Source: a virus
DNA: 26,018 nucleotides
Strand: one strand, 5' to 3'
Virus record (IMG/VR): IMGVR_UViG_3300034082_001545
Span: 1 to 26,018 of that record
Positions 7,263-17,700 of the stretch are shown piece by piece. The notes under the pieces are model-generated. The model was given only the letters and a program-made list of their open reading frames with translations, was not told the DNA's origin and did no database searches. Both the position numbers and the translations under genes were made by a program. The first letter of the stretch is position 1. Every line of letters begins with the position of its first letter.

Positions 7263-10246
7263 TATCTAGTACAATTTATATTAATATTTATTCCTACGTT
7301 TAAAACTACCGTTTCTTGTAAATTTTGGGAAACACATCCTAAATTAGTTATTGTTAATGTATTACCATTTAAGAAATATGTGTAGCCATAACCATATAAA
7401 GTTGGTAGATAATCTATTAAAGCGTTTCTCCACTGCGAATCTGTTGGTACATCATTATAACCATACCCATTATAAAAACTATCTTGAATTATGATTTGGT
7501 TATTAATTCTTAAATCAACATACCATTCTGTCTGAACTGAATTTTGATAACATTCATTAAGTGTTAGTCCACTTGATGATAACATATTATTAATTCTATT
7601 TGCAAGAATACTATTAAAATCAGATACATTAATATCACCATTTAACCACGGATAAATATAAAATTCAACATACTCTGAATTACATGTGTAATCAAAAATG
7701 TTTGATATAATATAACATGGGTCAACAGGTACTGGTATAAACTGACAACCTCTTTGTCTTCTATAAACAAACTTTTGTTTATGTAGTACAGAGTTTTCGA
7801 ATCTAACCCCGCCATTCCAAATGGTTGTTGCGGGAACCATCTGTTCCACCAACTTAGTCCAATAAGGACCTATACCATTAACGTAATCGATTAACTTTTG
7901 ATACGTGTACTTGTTGTTGGGCAACCCGACAGTTTGTTCTGATTCGATGTATTTCCACCAAATAGATTGTAATGTAGGATAACCACCCGTTTTACCATCA
8001 GAGATGTATTGTCTGTTTCGAGTGTTAATCATATTCTGCCAAAAAGTTTGAGAGAATTCAAAGAATGTTTTCTTCTTAGGCTTAGGGTCAACATATGTCC
8101 AATCAACACCACCTGGTACAGGATAACCAACGGTTAAACCTGATTCAGGAATTGGGTAATCATATCTTCTTGATTGGTCCCAAACATCATAAACAAGACC
8201 TTGGGCCGGATTTAAGAATATGTCAACGTTCTTTACGTTTAATACTAATTTTTCATTATCGATAAAGTAGTATGCATTGTAATCTCCTTGAGTTGAAACT
8301 CTAATTTTATCATCGTCCGCTAACCATGATTTATTATTATCAACAACTTTTTGAAGTTTAAATCCTTCCGTCATATAAGGGAAGTCCCTAAATCTATTCA
8401 AATAAGTCTGACCGTAAGTAAACGGTTGTAATTGTGTTTGGATACTAAAGTTTTGTCCTGTGTAAACATTTCCCGTAAGTACAACATTATCAGGACTTCT
8501 ATGTGATGGTGTAGTTTCATACCAACCAGCACCAATTTGGAAGAAGTATGTTTCCGTATTGACAGGAGCTTTTGGATATCCTTCAAAATCTATAGGGTAT
8601 GCTGCTAATGTTATATTAGTATCAGTATATGTTGCGGTTTCTGTAAATGCAGTATAAATTTGTCCATAAATACTATATGTTTGACCTACAGCATAAGATG
8701 GTGTTTCTTGAACGTAAGTACCACCTGAAATTTGAGCCCATTGATTATAGAACTGGTCAAGATTAATTTTTTGGTCAGCCAAATAAATGTGTTCATTATA
8801 TTCAATTAGTGAATCAGGTGCTCCAATCAATCTTAATAAAAATTCAACAGACCTTCTCGTACCTTTTGATTTAAAAAGGTATGAGGCATTAAGAATTAAA
8901 TTTCTATAATATGCATAGTTTAATTCTGTTGGCGTTAAAGCTCGAGCATAACCAGGATAAGTTGGTGTCGATGTATTACCAAAAACAGATGATAAGAAAT
9001 CCTCATTTGTAATTGGTGAAAAATTAGATGACCATCCTAATGTTTGAGATAAATTAGCCAATAATTGTGAAGGTATATCATTTGATGGATTATAGTTTAC
9101 AGAATTCATGTAAGCCAACCCTTCGATAAATTGTTTTATTTGGTCAAAACTTCTACCGTAAATTTGGAATATCTTTTCAACTTTTCTACCCAAAGTATCA
9201 AATTCTTTTAAAGAATCTGAAATTAAGAATCTTGAAATTAAATTGGTCTTAAACGAATCCAAATTAACCGCAATTGCTTGGATTTGTTCCAAGTATGAGT
9301 CAAATAAGAATGAACTAATATCTAAGTTCCAAGGACCATCTTTTGGCCAAGTCACTTGTTGATAATCCGTATATGTTTGACCAAATTCATTTTGTTGTGG
9401 TACTTGAAATACCGCAGTATATTCAGGTCTAACTAATCTATTAAGTAAGAATTTTTCAACCTCATCAAAACTTTCTTGAAATATTTTGTCAACAATATAA
9501 TCATTTGGTCTGATTTGATATTCTTGTTGGATTGTGGTTGCCGTTGTTCCAAATGGTGAACCAGAAACGTAAAATGTAATATCACCTGATGTTAATGTGG
9601 TAGACGGAATAAACGCCAAAACCTTATAGATATTATCATCAATGCTAACACAATAATCTAAATAAGTGTTGTTAAGATTTCTATATGGCGAAACATCTAA
9701 CTCTCTCAATGTTAAGTTAGTTGACGCACTAATAGAATAATCAATATCAAATGGATTTTTTATTCTATCAACATTAACCTTGAAATATGTTTCATCATTT
9801 TGAACATCATAAACAATATCATAAGCAGTATTACCTGTTGAGAAATCACTATTAGTAAATATAATATCTAAAGACGCTGGGAAATAATTAATAACACGAG
9901 TAATTGAAACCCTAAATCTTTCAGATAGAGAACCATACATCGAAAAGTTAAGAACTTGAGTAATATCAAAGTTTGGATAAACTCTAAATTGAGTTGCAAG
10001 TATTCTTCGACTCTCTTCAACACTATCAATATTCATCATATCCAAAGTCATTGGTTCTGAGAACGCTCCGACATTGAATGTACGATTAACTTTTTCTGTT
10101 ACTCCTGTTGTAAACTCAAAATTACCTTGCGTAAGTCCTCCACCCTCGACAGTTTGTAATCCTACAATGTTGTCAGAGAAAGTCCCCCCGCCATTACCTG
10201 GTCTTGGTGGATAAAAGTATTTAGTATTTGTTGTGTTTACTGCCAT
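7262..10246 (-). CDS. Large tail/baseplate structural protein (994 aa)
   Basis: ATG at 10246 overlaps the upstream TAA as TAATG. No enzyme motif. Residues about 250-400 look helical, and residues 440-487 (YYRNLILNASYLFKSKGTRR...LLRLIGAPDSLIEYNEH) resemble the 'short chain, then SKGT, then helix, then IGAP' pattern often seen in phage tail/baseplate proteins of the P2 gpI type, so this part may be a baseplate attachment domain. Residues about 780-830 (TKLVEQMVPATTIWNGG, QKFVYRRQRGC) are strongly basic and aromatic. The last 160 residues contain five cysteines and YGYGYTYF, and look like a separate beta-rich domain. By length (T4 gp7 is about 1030 residues) and position it could occupy the role of a large wedge subunit or of a fibre connector to the SprB-repeat protein downstream. 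Neither is proven by the sequence. Confidence 0.7.
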   Translation of the reverse strand: MAVNTTNTKYFYPPRPGNGGGTFSDNIVGLQTVEGGGLTQGNFEFTTGVTEKVNRTFNVGAFSEPMTLDMMNIDSVEESRRILATQFRVYPNFDITQVLNFSMYGSLSERFRVSITRVINYFPASLDIIFTNSDFSTGNTAYDIVYDVQNDETYFKVNVDRIKNPFDIDYSISASTNLTLRELDVSPYRNLNNTYLDYCVSIDDNIYKVLAFIPSTTLTSGDITFYVSGSPFGTTATTIQQEYQIRPNDYIVDKIFQESFDEVEKFLLNRLVRPEYTAVFQVPQQNEFGQTYTDYQQVTWPKDGPWNLDISSFLFDSYLEQIQAIAVNLDSFKTNLISRFLISDSLKEFDTLGRKVEKIFQIYGRSFDQIKQFIEGLAYMNSVNYNPSNDIPSQLLANLSQTLGWSSNFSPITNEDFLSSVFGNTSTPTYPGYARALTPTELNYAYYRNLILNASYLFKSKGTRRSVEFLLRLIGAPDSLIEYNEHIYLADQKINLDQFYNQWAQISGGTYVQETPSYAVGQTYSIYGQIYTAFTETATYTDTNITLAAYPIDFEGYPKAPVNTETYFFQIGAGWYETTPSHRSPDNVVLTGNVYTGQNFSIQTQLQPFTYGQTYLNRFRDFPYMTEGFKLQKVVDNNKSWLADDDKIRVSTQGDYNAYYFIDNEKLVLNVKNVDIFLNPAQGLVYDVWDQSRRYDYPIPESGLTVGYPVPGGVDWTYVDPKPKKKTFFEFSQTFWQNMINTRNRQYISDGKTGGYPTLQSIWWKYIESEQTVGLPNNKYTYQKLIDYVNGIGPYWTKLVEQMVPATTIWNGGVRFENSVLHKQKFVYRRQRGCQFIPVPVDPCYIISNIFDYTCNSEYVEFYIYPWLNGDINVSDFNSILANRINNMLSSSGLTLNECYQNSVQTEWYVDLRINNQIIIQDSFYNGYGYNDVPTDSQWRNALIDYLPTLYGYGYTYFLNGNTLTITNLGCVSQNLQETVVLNVGINININCTR

Positions 10247-11154
10247 TAACCAGTTATGTTTGTAAAGTTTTTACTGAAATCAATATTATTACCTCTACTT
10301 TGTCTAACCTCATATAACAATGCATTAAATTGGTCTCTAATTTCATACAAGTTGTATTGTCTGTATATGTTATTTTCAGAGTCATATATTGTATAAACAC
10401 CATCATCAATTGATTTGGTTTGATTACCATAAAGAGCAATTGCAAGAGATGATACGTCGTATTCAACCATTTCAACTTCCAAAGTAATTGGGTTAAAAAA
10501 TGTATTTGAAATAATAATGTTTTGATTTGGCTGACCAATAAATGGTGTTGCGTTTGGATTGTTAGTTGGGGATGATGATGGTGATAAAGTCAAGAATATT
10601 AAATTTGAATTTCCATCAACATATCTATATCTAATTGCTTTTTGTGTTGTATTTGTTTGGTTTGTCACCACAGGTTCACAAAAGAACGATGATGTAATAA
10701 CTCTAAAGAAATTTGGTATTTTTGAACCATCAGGATTTAAATATTCAACTCTAAATCCAACCAATCCTTGTGGAACAAATTTATTTTGATATTGTGTTGG
10801 AACATTTGAAATATCAATCACAATTCCTTTTACGTTTGGCAAAGCACTTAACACACCACAATCAGTAATTCTTGTTCTGATTTGTGCGGGTCTTAAGTAT
10901 AGTGTGTAAATCCCAAGAGCGTTGAACTGCTCAGCAGGTAATGTTAAGTTGTATAATCCACCCAAAACCTCAACACCAGCGTTTCCACCTGTTTCTGTGT
11001 TGTTGAAATAAGGTTTAAGAATTGTTTGTGCATCAAGTTGTGTTAGGACGAAATTACTCGTAACATCCCTTGATGGAGTATAATTTAATATAATCTCTAC
11101 GTCTTCAGGTGAAACGTCTGAAGGTCTAATTGTGCCGTATGAACCGATTGCCAT
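10246..11154 (-). CDS. Unrecognised structural protein (302 aa)
   Basis: ATG at 11154 (MAIGSYGTIRPSDVSPEDVE), TAA overlapping the next ATG. Composition is typical of a virion protein: rich in Asn, Thr, Tyr and Ile, no signal peptide, no transmembrane segment, two cysteines. A Pro/Ser/Asn-rich loop (LSPSSSPTNNPNATPF, about residues 190-205) separates two beta-rich halves. The last 40 residues are more charged and probably helical. It is the first gene after the 24 bp gap that carries a TATTTAT-N4-TAAA element, so it may begin a transcription unit together with the 994-residue, SprB-repeat and 116-residue genes. I do not recognise the family; a baseplate or fibre-connector component is a guess from context. 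Confidence 0.7.
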   Translation of the reverse strand: MAIGSYGTIRPSDVSPEDVEIILNYTPSRDVTSNFVLTQLDAQTILKPYFNNTETGGNAGVEVLGGLYNLTLPAEQFNALGIYTLYLRPAQIRTRITDCGVLSALPNVKGIVIDISNVPTQYQNKFVPQGLVGFRVEYLNPDGSKIPNFFRVITSSFFCEPVVTNQTNTTQKAIRYRYVDGNSNLIFLTLSPSSSPTNNPNATPFIGQPNQNIIISNTFFNPITLEVEMVEYDVSSLAIALYGNQTKSIDDGVYTIYDSENNIYRQYNLYEIRDQFNALLYEVRQSRGNNIDFSKNFTNITG

Positions 11155-11161
11155 ATCTTAT

Positions 11162-11176
11162 TTTATCTTATAAATA
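11162..11176 (-). promoter_or_regulatory. Candidate leader/promoter element TATTTAT-N4-TAAA
   Basis: The coding strand reads TATTTAT, AAGA, TAAA and then exactly 7 nt (ATAAGAT) to the ATG at 11154. The element starts 2 nt after the stop codon of the upstream gene and fills most of the 24 bp gap, so it can hardly be there for another reason. Confidence 0.5.
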
Positions 11177-11178
11177 GT

Positions 11179-12288
11179 TTAGTTCTTTTTTTCAACGTTA
11201 AAAAATCCATATCCGTAATTAATCATGTCACCTAAATTGTCAACCTCCCCTAATCTTTGGATTCTTTCGTATGCTGAATTCTTTCCTCGTTCAACAAAAA
11301 CATTTGTTTGTATTTGTGGTTGGTCAATAACTTTGATTAAAACTTCCTCTTTTGTTATTGGTCTTTGTGTTAAATTATTCTCTGTAAATCCTGAAGATTG
11401 TTCAAAAAATATTGTTGTCCCGTCTATGTAATCATAGTAATCAACCAAATTAACTGTATAGGCGGTGAATGTTGTTGCAGTATTAGTTATCGCCCCCCAT
11501 ATTTGACCGTTCTTAATAACGGGAACTCCAACTTGGAATTTTAATGGTCCATACATCGCCAACTCATTAAGTTTGGATTTTGTTAAACCTGAAACCGTAA
11601 ATGGAACCGTTGTAAAATTATTTGATGTTTGAGCAGATACTTCGTTAACGGCATCTCCTGAAAATATGTAGTTATAACTGATTGGAGTTTCAATCCAATT
11701 ACCACCCACAGGAATAAAAAACGCTTCACCATTTGGGTTATTAATGACCACATCAGAAAATGGTGTCGTGATTGTTTTGGAAACTCTTGTAATTCCCCAC
11801 GGATTTGTTTGTTCCAATGTAATTGTATATTGAGCAATTGCAACAGGATAAGTGTGTACGATTGAATTGGGTGTGTATGAACTAATGGTTTGCGATGGCG
11901 TCCCATCACCCCAACTAACCTTATAAGATGATAAATCAAGAAATTTTTGAAACTCACTTGATGTATTATACACATTATAAACATATGGGTTTGAAGTTGT
12001 TGATGAGAATATAAAATTGGCAACCACATCTTTCTGTAATACCGCTCCATCAAATGGACTAAAGTAACCAACGTCAACCGCAGTTTGTCTGAATAAAATT
12101 GGAATTGTAATTCCTGATAATATTGAACTTCCATTTGGTCCCGCAGTCAATACTTGGGTCATCCCCGAATAAACACCAGTCGTTTCACCAGTATAAGTTG
12201 GTCCAACGTTTTCACCTTGCATATTAACAATAAACAAGTCACCCTTAATTGTTTCAGGTGATATTATAATATTATAAAAATCTTCCAT
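11179..12288 (-). CDS. Structural protein with a PKD/Ig-like domain (369 aa)
   Basis: ATG at 12288 overlaps the upstream TAA as TAATG. Residues about 85-175 show the hallmark of a PKD-type beta sandwich: VSWGDGTPS at 124-132, then VHTYPVAIAQYTITLEQ about 15 residues later. PKD and related Ig-like domains in phage virions sit on the exterior and bind weakly to surfaces or sugars; in this context a baseplate or tail decoration role is inferred. N- and C-terminal parts (about 1-80 and 200-369) are not recognised. The C-terminus ends in a basic, aromatic stretch (GYGFFNVEKKN). No signal peptide. Confidence 0.72.
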   Translation of the reverse strand: MEDFYNIIISPETIKGDLFIVNMQGENVGPTYTGETTGVYSGMTQVLTAGPNGSSILSGITIPILFRQTAVDVGYFSPFDGAVLQKDVVANFIFSSTTSNPYVYNVYNTSSEFQKFLDLSSYKVSWGDGTPSQTISSYTPNSIVHTYPVAIAQYTITLEQTNPWGITRVSKTITTPFSDVVINNPNGEAFFIPVGGNWIETPISYNYIFSGDAVNEVSAQTSNNFTTVPFTVSGLTKSKLNELAMYGPLKFQVGVPVIKNGQIWGAITNTATTFTAYTVNLVDYYDYIDGTTIFFEQSSGFTENNLTQRPITKEEVLIKVIDQPQIQTNVFVERGKNSAYERIQRLGEVDNLGDMINYGYGFFNVEKKN

Positions 12289-13109
12289 TATGGGTTAACA
12301 TATTCATACCATTTTATGGGTTCCAATGTACCCGCCCTTTGAGCATCATTAAGATATATTGTTTGATTTGGATTCATGTTGAATATTTGATAATCATGTT
12401 TTTCATAATTTAATTCAACACGATAATAAAAATATTGTGAACCATCAAAGATATATTTGTTACCAGGTAATGATGATTGTGGCATATTCATCATCTTTGT
12501 AAAGTATCCATTTTTTGCATCATAGAACTTGGCAGTCATATAAAATGTTTTGATATCCAAAAATGTTCTTTTCTTTAACCAATAGATAAAGAAACCTTCT
12601 TTGTCTCCAACATAGTCCAAAACAAAATATGGTTTTTTAATACTAACAGGTGTCGTCTGCATGATTGCGTCCATCTTTAACCCTTGTTGTGTCGGTATAA
12701 TAATTGTTATATAATTGGTCTGTCTTTTTTCATCAACATTGTCATACAAATCCAATTTAAAAAATGAATTGGTAAAGTTGTTTGTATAATAAAAAATCTC
12801 TTGAGTTGTAAACCCTTCCACCTGATAATTGGACTTCCAATTTGTAGCATCATTTAAAGAACCTCCTGAATAAAAATTAAACTCATATTTAATATCCGTT
12901 GGTTCAGTTGTTGTACCTGTCAAAGGTGCATGAGCAAATCGAGTTACCTCAAAATCTCTACCAACACCAATAACCTCAGTAATGATTTTACTTTCGTATT
13001 CATCAATACTTTGGTCCAACCCAACATAGTCCCACGTTAACTGAATGGGGATTGTAAGTTGTCGGTCAACAAAACCGTCTAAATTAATTTTAACTTTATT
13101 CACACTCAT
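12288..13109 (-). CDS. Unrecognised structural protein (273 aa)
   Basis: A TTG at 13112 could add one residue, but the ATG at 13109 (MSVNKVKINLDGF) is the likelier start; it overlaps the end of the upstream gene by 14 nt, which suggests coupled translation. The stop overlaps the next ATG (TAATG). The protein is rich in Tyr, Phe, Lys and Asn with alternating hydrophobic residues, hence probably mostly beta. The segment at about 170-215 (FFIYWLKKRTFLDIKTFYMTAK) is aromatic and basic, but too charged to be a membrane helix. No domain recognised; a baseplate-associated role is inferred only from position. Confidence 0.68.
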   Translation of the reverse strand: MSVNKVKINLDGFVDRQLTIPIQLTWDYVGLDQSIDEYESKIITEVIGVGRDFEVTRFAHAPLTGTTTEPTDIKYEFNFYSGGSLNDATNWKSNYQVEGFTTQEIFYYTNNFTNSFFKLDLYDNVDEKRQTNYITIIIPTQQGLKMDAIMQTTPVSIKKPYFVLDYVGDKEGFFIYWLKKRTFLDIKTFYMTAKFYDAKNGYFTKMMNMPQSSLPGNKYIFDGSQYFYYRVELNYEKHDYQIFNMNPNQTIYLNDAQRAGTLEPIKWYEYVNP

Positions 13110-14784
13110 CAAACAATGGCTTAATTGGGTACTGAACCCCTAAAGAGTTATAGTTTATTCCTTCAGGTATTAATCTAAAGATGGCTTCTTGATATGGATA
13201 TTGAGCGCTGTTCATAAATGGGAAATCAACACCCCTTTCAAGGTTATCCTTAAACCCATAAGTATATATGTCTCTCCATCTAAACGATTGGTCGGCAGAA
13301 GAATAAAAAGAATAGAAAGGCACATTTTCAACTTGTTCCGCAACCGCAGTCTCAACATAATCAGAGAAAACTCTAATCCTCATTGATGTGTGGGGTTTGT
13401 AATAAAATCCAGGACTATTTGTTGAATATGTTTCAGTAGTTTGAAATACGTTTTGATTGTAATTCAGTTTTTGATAGTATGGTGAAATAACCCTTTCAAT
13501 TTGGTTATAATCATTCCACTCACAAAAGTCACCATCAATTAAATCATCTTTTTTTAAATCTTGATTATAATAAAATGTTTTTGTAACACCACTAGTCAAA
13601 GTATAATTTGATGTTTGTATGTTTGTATCGGAATAAGTATTTTTTAAATCCCACCAAGAACTTATTGGCCTTGTCAAATTAAACTCCCAACCTTGTTTTA
13701 ACCCTATACCATTATTTGGTTGATTAAAATATCCCGTATATCCTTTATTAATAATAGTTAAAAATAATTCACTAACAGGTCGTTTTTGATTATCCAACAC
13801 TCCATTTAAATCTAAATCGTAATTGACCGTAACATTATATGAATTACTACTAGTCTTTTGAGATATTCTTGAAATTTGGTTTGGTGTTATTGAACTATAT
13901 TCAAATTTTCTCTCTTCGTTAAATAGATTCTTTTCAAACGCATTTTTAACCATAATACAATCTCCAACATTTGTTAAAATTTTATGTTCCCTCACATAAT
14001 ATTTTGACTTTGTTTCCAATAAATTATCAGGATTAATAACTCTTTTAAATGTTCCCGTAACTCCATTGGCAAATGTGGTACCCGTATATCCAAAATTGAA
14101 TAGGTTAAAAACGTAGGGGTCACTATCTAATTGGTTATTACCCAATGAATAAACTTGGAATAAATTTAATTGATTATAAAAGAAAGGTAATTCAACATAC
14201 TCACCAACAGTTAATCCGTGTGGTGCAATACATTGAAATCTAATAACATTACTACCATTTTGAGTTCCATTAATAATTGAAAATGGAATACCTTCGGACG
14301 CATACCAATCATAACTACTATTATTTAATGTGTATGACATTTGTTTTAAATAATTGTTACTTTGAGCATAACTAATATAATATGTCCAATTGTATGTGTA
14401 GGCACTTTTTGCAACATAATTAATATGTTGGTCAGATATGTTAGGCCTATAAAAATCAAATTCATAATATTGTGGAAATCCTTTCCATATAGTACTAACA
14501 AAAGATTGTTCGGGATTAACATAATATAAAGTATTTCTAAATGGAACATATTCAGTAGTACCTGTATATGTGTTACCATACAAATAATTAACTTTGAATG
14601 TGGGTCTGAATATACCACTACTTTGTCTTTCATCATCAAATACTTGAGCCAAACTAATACTTTGACTTCGGTCATATTCAACCATTTGTTGACTCTGTTG
14701 CTCTAAAGTAATAGTGATATCTTGGTCAACTGATGGAGCCGCCTGATATTCCTGACTACTCGGTATAATTGTAAACTTATTCAC
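13096..14784 (-). CDS. Unrecognised structural protein, GTG start (562 aa)
   Basis: The start is a GTG at 14784, which overlaps the upstream stop by 8 nt (GTGAATAA). No ATG is available before residue 34, so the GTG is preferred; it is the only non-ATG start I accept in this window. The protein is exceptionally rich in Tyr, Asn and Ser. Residues about 186-200 (CIAPHGLTVGEYVEL) resemble a short 'HGL-x-x-G-x-x-V' beta-hairpin motif found in several phage tail proteins. DLDLNGVLD near residue 325 resembles an acidic calcium-binding-like loop, but a single copy is weak evidence. No signal peptide or membrane segment. Role unknown; baseplate or tail component from context. Confidence 0.7.
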   Translation of the reverse strand: MNKFTIIPSSQEYQAAPSVDQDITITLEQQSQQMVEYDRSQSISLAQVFDDERQSSGIFRPTFKVNYLYGNTYTGTTEYVPFRNTLYYVNPEQSFVSTIWKGFPQYYEFDFYRPNISDQHINYVAKSAYTYNWTYYISYAQSNNYLKQMSYTLNNSSYDWYASEGIPFSIINGTQNGSNVIRFQCIAPHGLTVGEYVELPFFYNQLNLFQVYSLGNNQLDSDPYVFNLFNFGYTGTTFANGVTGTFKRVINPDNLLETKSKYYVREHKILTNVGDCIMVKNAFEKNLFNEERKFEYSSITPNQISRISQKTSSNSYNVTVNYDLDLNGVLDNQKRPVSELFLTIINKGYTGYFNQPNNGIGLKQGWEFNLTRPISSWWDLKNTYSDTNIQTSNYTLTSGVTKTFYYNQDLKKDDLIDGDFCEWNDYNQIERVISPYYQKLNYNQNVFQTTETYSTNSPGFYYKPHTSMRIRVFSDYVETAVAEQVENVPFYSFYSSADQSFRWRDIYTYGFKDNLERGVDFPFMNSAQYPYQEAIFRLIPEGINYNSLGVQYPIKPLFDECE

Positions 14785-17700
14785 CTACAGAATATTTTGT
14801 TTTAAATTTATCTAACGCAGTTAATCCTTTATTTACTCCAAAATAAAAATGGAATGGAGCGCTAACTAAGAATTTATTTGGATAAGTTCCCGCATTGTAA
14901 GAATATGAACCATTAGGGTTTACATTAAAGATATAACCTCTTTCGTATATATCACTTACTTGTGAATTTGACCCAATAAAATAACTTGGCGACCCAATAT
15001 TTCTTCTATCTAATGATTGATAGTTATATCCAAAAATACCTGAAGTATTAATATTTGATGATTGATTTGTAACCCAATCATTGTATTGTGAACCAAAAAT
15101 ACTTTGTATTGATGGTTGATTTAATCCCCACTGATAAAACGGTACATACTGAGATTTAATACCATAAGGATATGTTATAGCATTTGCATTATTTGATGGT
15201 CTAAAATCAATAACTCCAGGCGTTAAGAAGTCTTTGTTTTGTAAATCAACTGTGGTAGAAGAAAAGAAAACACCCATTGTTGGGTCATCAAGTCCACCCA
15301 AAATAACAACAGGGTCATTACTTGTACCATAAACACTATAAAACTCAGGTGAAAAAGGTATTACACCATACTCAGAATTAATTGACATACTTTGAGCTAA
15401 ATCACCATCAATTCTTCTATCGGGTCTGGTAAATAATTGATTCAATCCATTATTACCAAAAGTAAAAAGTTGAGCCAAATATCCTTCGTCTGTAATACGA
15501 GATATAACAAATAAATTTACCAAATCTGAAGTATCCGAATAACTTGTTGGATTTAATGTATTCATTATGTACCCTTTAGCTGACGGGTCAAAAATTATTT
15601 CTTGATAAAAATCATCTTTAATACCCAAATTAACAATTGTTGTTGGGAACAATAAATTTCTGTCATTAACGGGGTTTATTAATCCAAGAGTTGGTCTTCC
15701 AATAAATCTTGGTGATGTTGTTCCTGACAAATAAGGTGAACTTCTGTAATAGAAGTTATTAGTCTTATCATCAAAATAAACAAGTTCTTTGGCAAACTGA
15801 GGTGGTAATGGTTTATTTTGTTGGTCAAAATAAGTATCAACTTGTATTGGAAATGTGTATAATGAACCATTTACCCAATTGTTGGTAAATGTTTGAGATA
15901 AAACACCTCGACATAACCCATAGAAAAATCTAAATCTAAATCCCCACTCACTAAACGCCCTTAAATCTTTTTGTAAATCTGTCCAAGGATTAACCGCAAA
16001 AACATAACACCCATTTTGAACTGAATCACTACTTTGACATCCCGCAGTAACACCAAAATTAACACTATTACCACTATAACAATTAAGACCAACCATTCTC
16101 TCACAAGTACTTAATGACTCTAACACATTGACACTAGCAAGTTGACCCTCAATATCAGCATTAACTTGAGATGCACCTGTATCGTAACCACTTACATTAA
16201 TGGGTGCTCCTTGTCCACCAATAATATAAGCAGAAAATCCTACGTTTTGTTGTAATAAACTAACACTACCATTTATAACACCACTATCGATATAATCAGA
16301 TGATGGTAATCTGTCAGTTCTCATAACATTTCTTGAAGAATTGACAATGTTCAACGCACTTGAACCCGTTAATGTTGGATATAAAATTGGGCTAAAGTAT
16401 ACCCTACTCGGTGGGTCATTATATGCCTTATAAGAGAGCAACGGGAATATCACATTTAAAATAATAGTATTTAAAACTAATGGAGTTAACTTTAATATTG
16501 CACCACCCGATAAATCCTCGGCGGTATCATACTTACTAACCGATATTGCGGATGAATAATAATCATTCGATGTTTTGGTTACCACACCATTAGCTATTCC
16601 ATATGACGGACTTTTATCAATGAATACTGTTGCTGGTACAAAAACATTACCAAATGTTGGACCTGAATTAATAGTTCTATCGGGAGTTGTTGAATCTAAT
16701 GCCCCATAAAATCCAACATTACTTGTGGTGTATGAAGAAAATTGTAAACCAGGTGTTGTTGAACCTACCACACCAGGACTATAAACATAAGATGAAAAAT
16801 AAATATTATTTTGAACGTTATGTTGTGGAACAGTAGTTACTGAACCTGTTGGTAATTTTTGAACAGGTATATTCATTTTTGTTGTTGCCGTAATGATTAC
16901 GTCGTTTTCATTTGGGTATCCCAATATCTTACCAATACCATATTGATTAATTAACGTTGGGGAATATGGGTCAACCCCTCTTTGTAAAATTAAAATTTTT
17001 GAGTCAGAAAAATCCGCAAAATTACTTATGGCTAAATTTTGTTGTGCTCCATCTTCAAGCCACCCATCACTACCTAAATTGCCTTTAACTTCTTTATAAA
17101 TTTGAACTGAGCTTGGTGCAGTTAAATAGTTCCAAAACCCAACACCACTACCTAAATTAGGTATTGAATATTGTGGTACACCATTAACAATATTTGTTGT
17201 AATTGTAATAGCAGTAAGTACTTGATAGTATTCAATATCTGAAGGATATACATATCTTTGACAACTTTCACCAAAACTAACTACCGTATATTCTGCAGTA
17301 CCACCTAAATTAGTTGTACTTATACAATTAACATTTGTTATTGTATGAGACCCTAATGTTAACGCACTATAAATAACAATCCCCCCATTACAAGTATTAT
17401 ATGTCACCGTACCTGAAGTAGTAACATCTATAGTAATACTATCAACACACTCAGTTGTTGCACTTGGTATAGTATATAATGTAGTCGATTCCGTAGTTTG
17501 ACTATTATCTGTTGGAATTGCATATTTTACTTGAGTAGTAAATTGGTCAGTTTGAATTCTACCATTTATTCCTTGTAACACTGAACCACCAGTAGTTCCT
17601 GTCCACAAATAATTTTTATCTGTGGTTAATGATGGATTCACAAAAGTTAATAGAGTACCTGGTTCAAATTCTTCAGGTGATAATATAGTTAAAGTATTAT

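Noticed and set aside
10559-10789. Plus-strand open frame of 76 codons opposite the 302-residue gene
   Set aside because: It lies wholly inside a well-supported minus-strand gene, has no plausible leader, and no other plus-strand gene is seen in the window.
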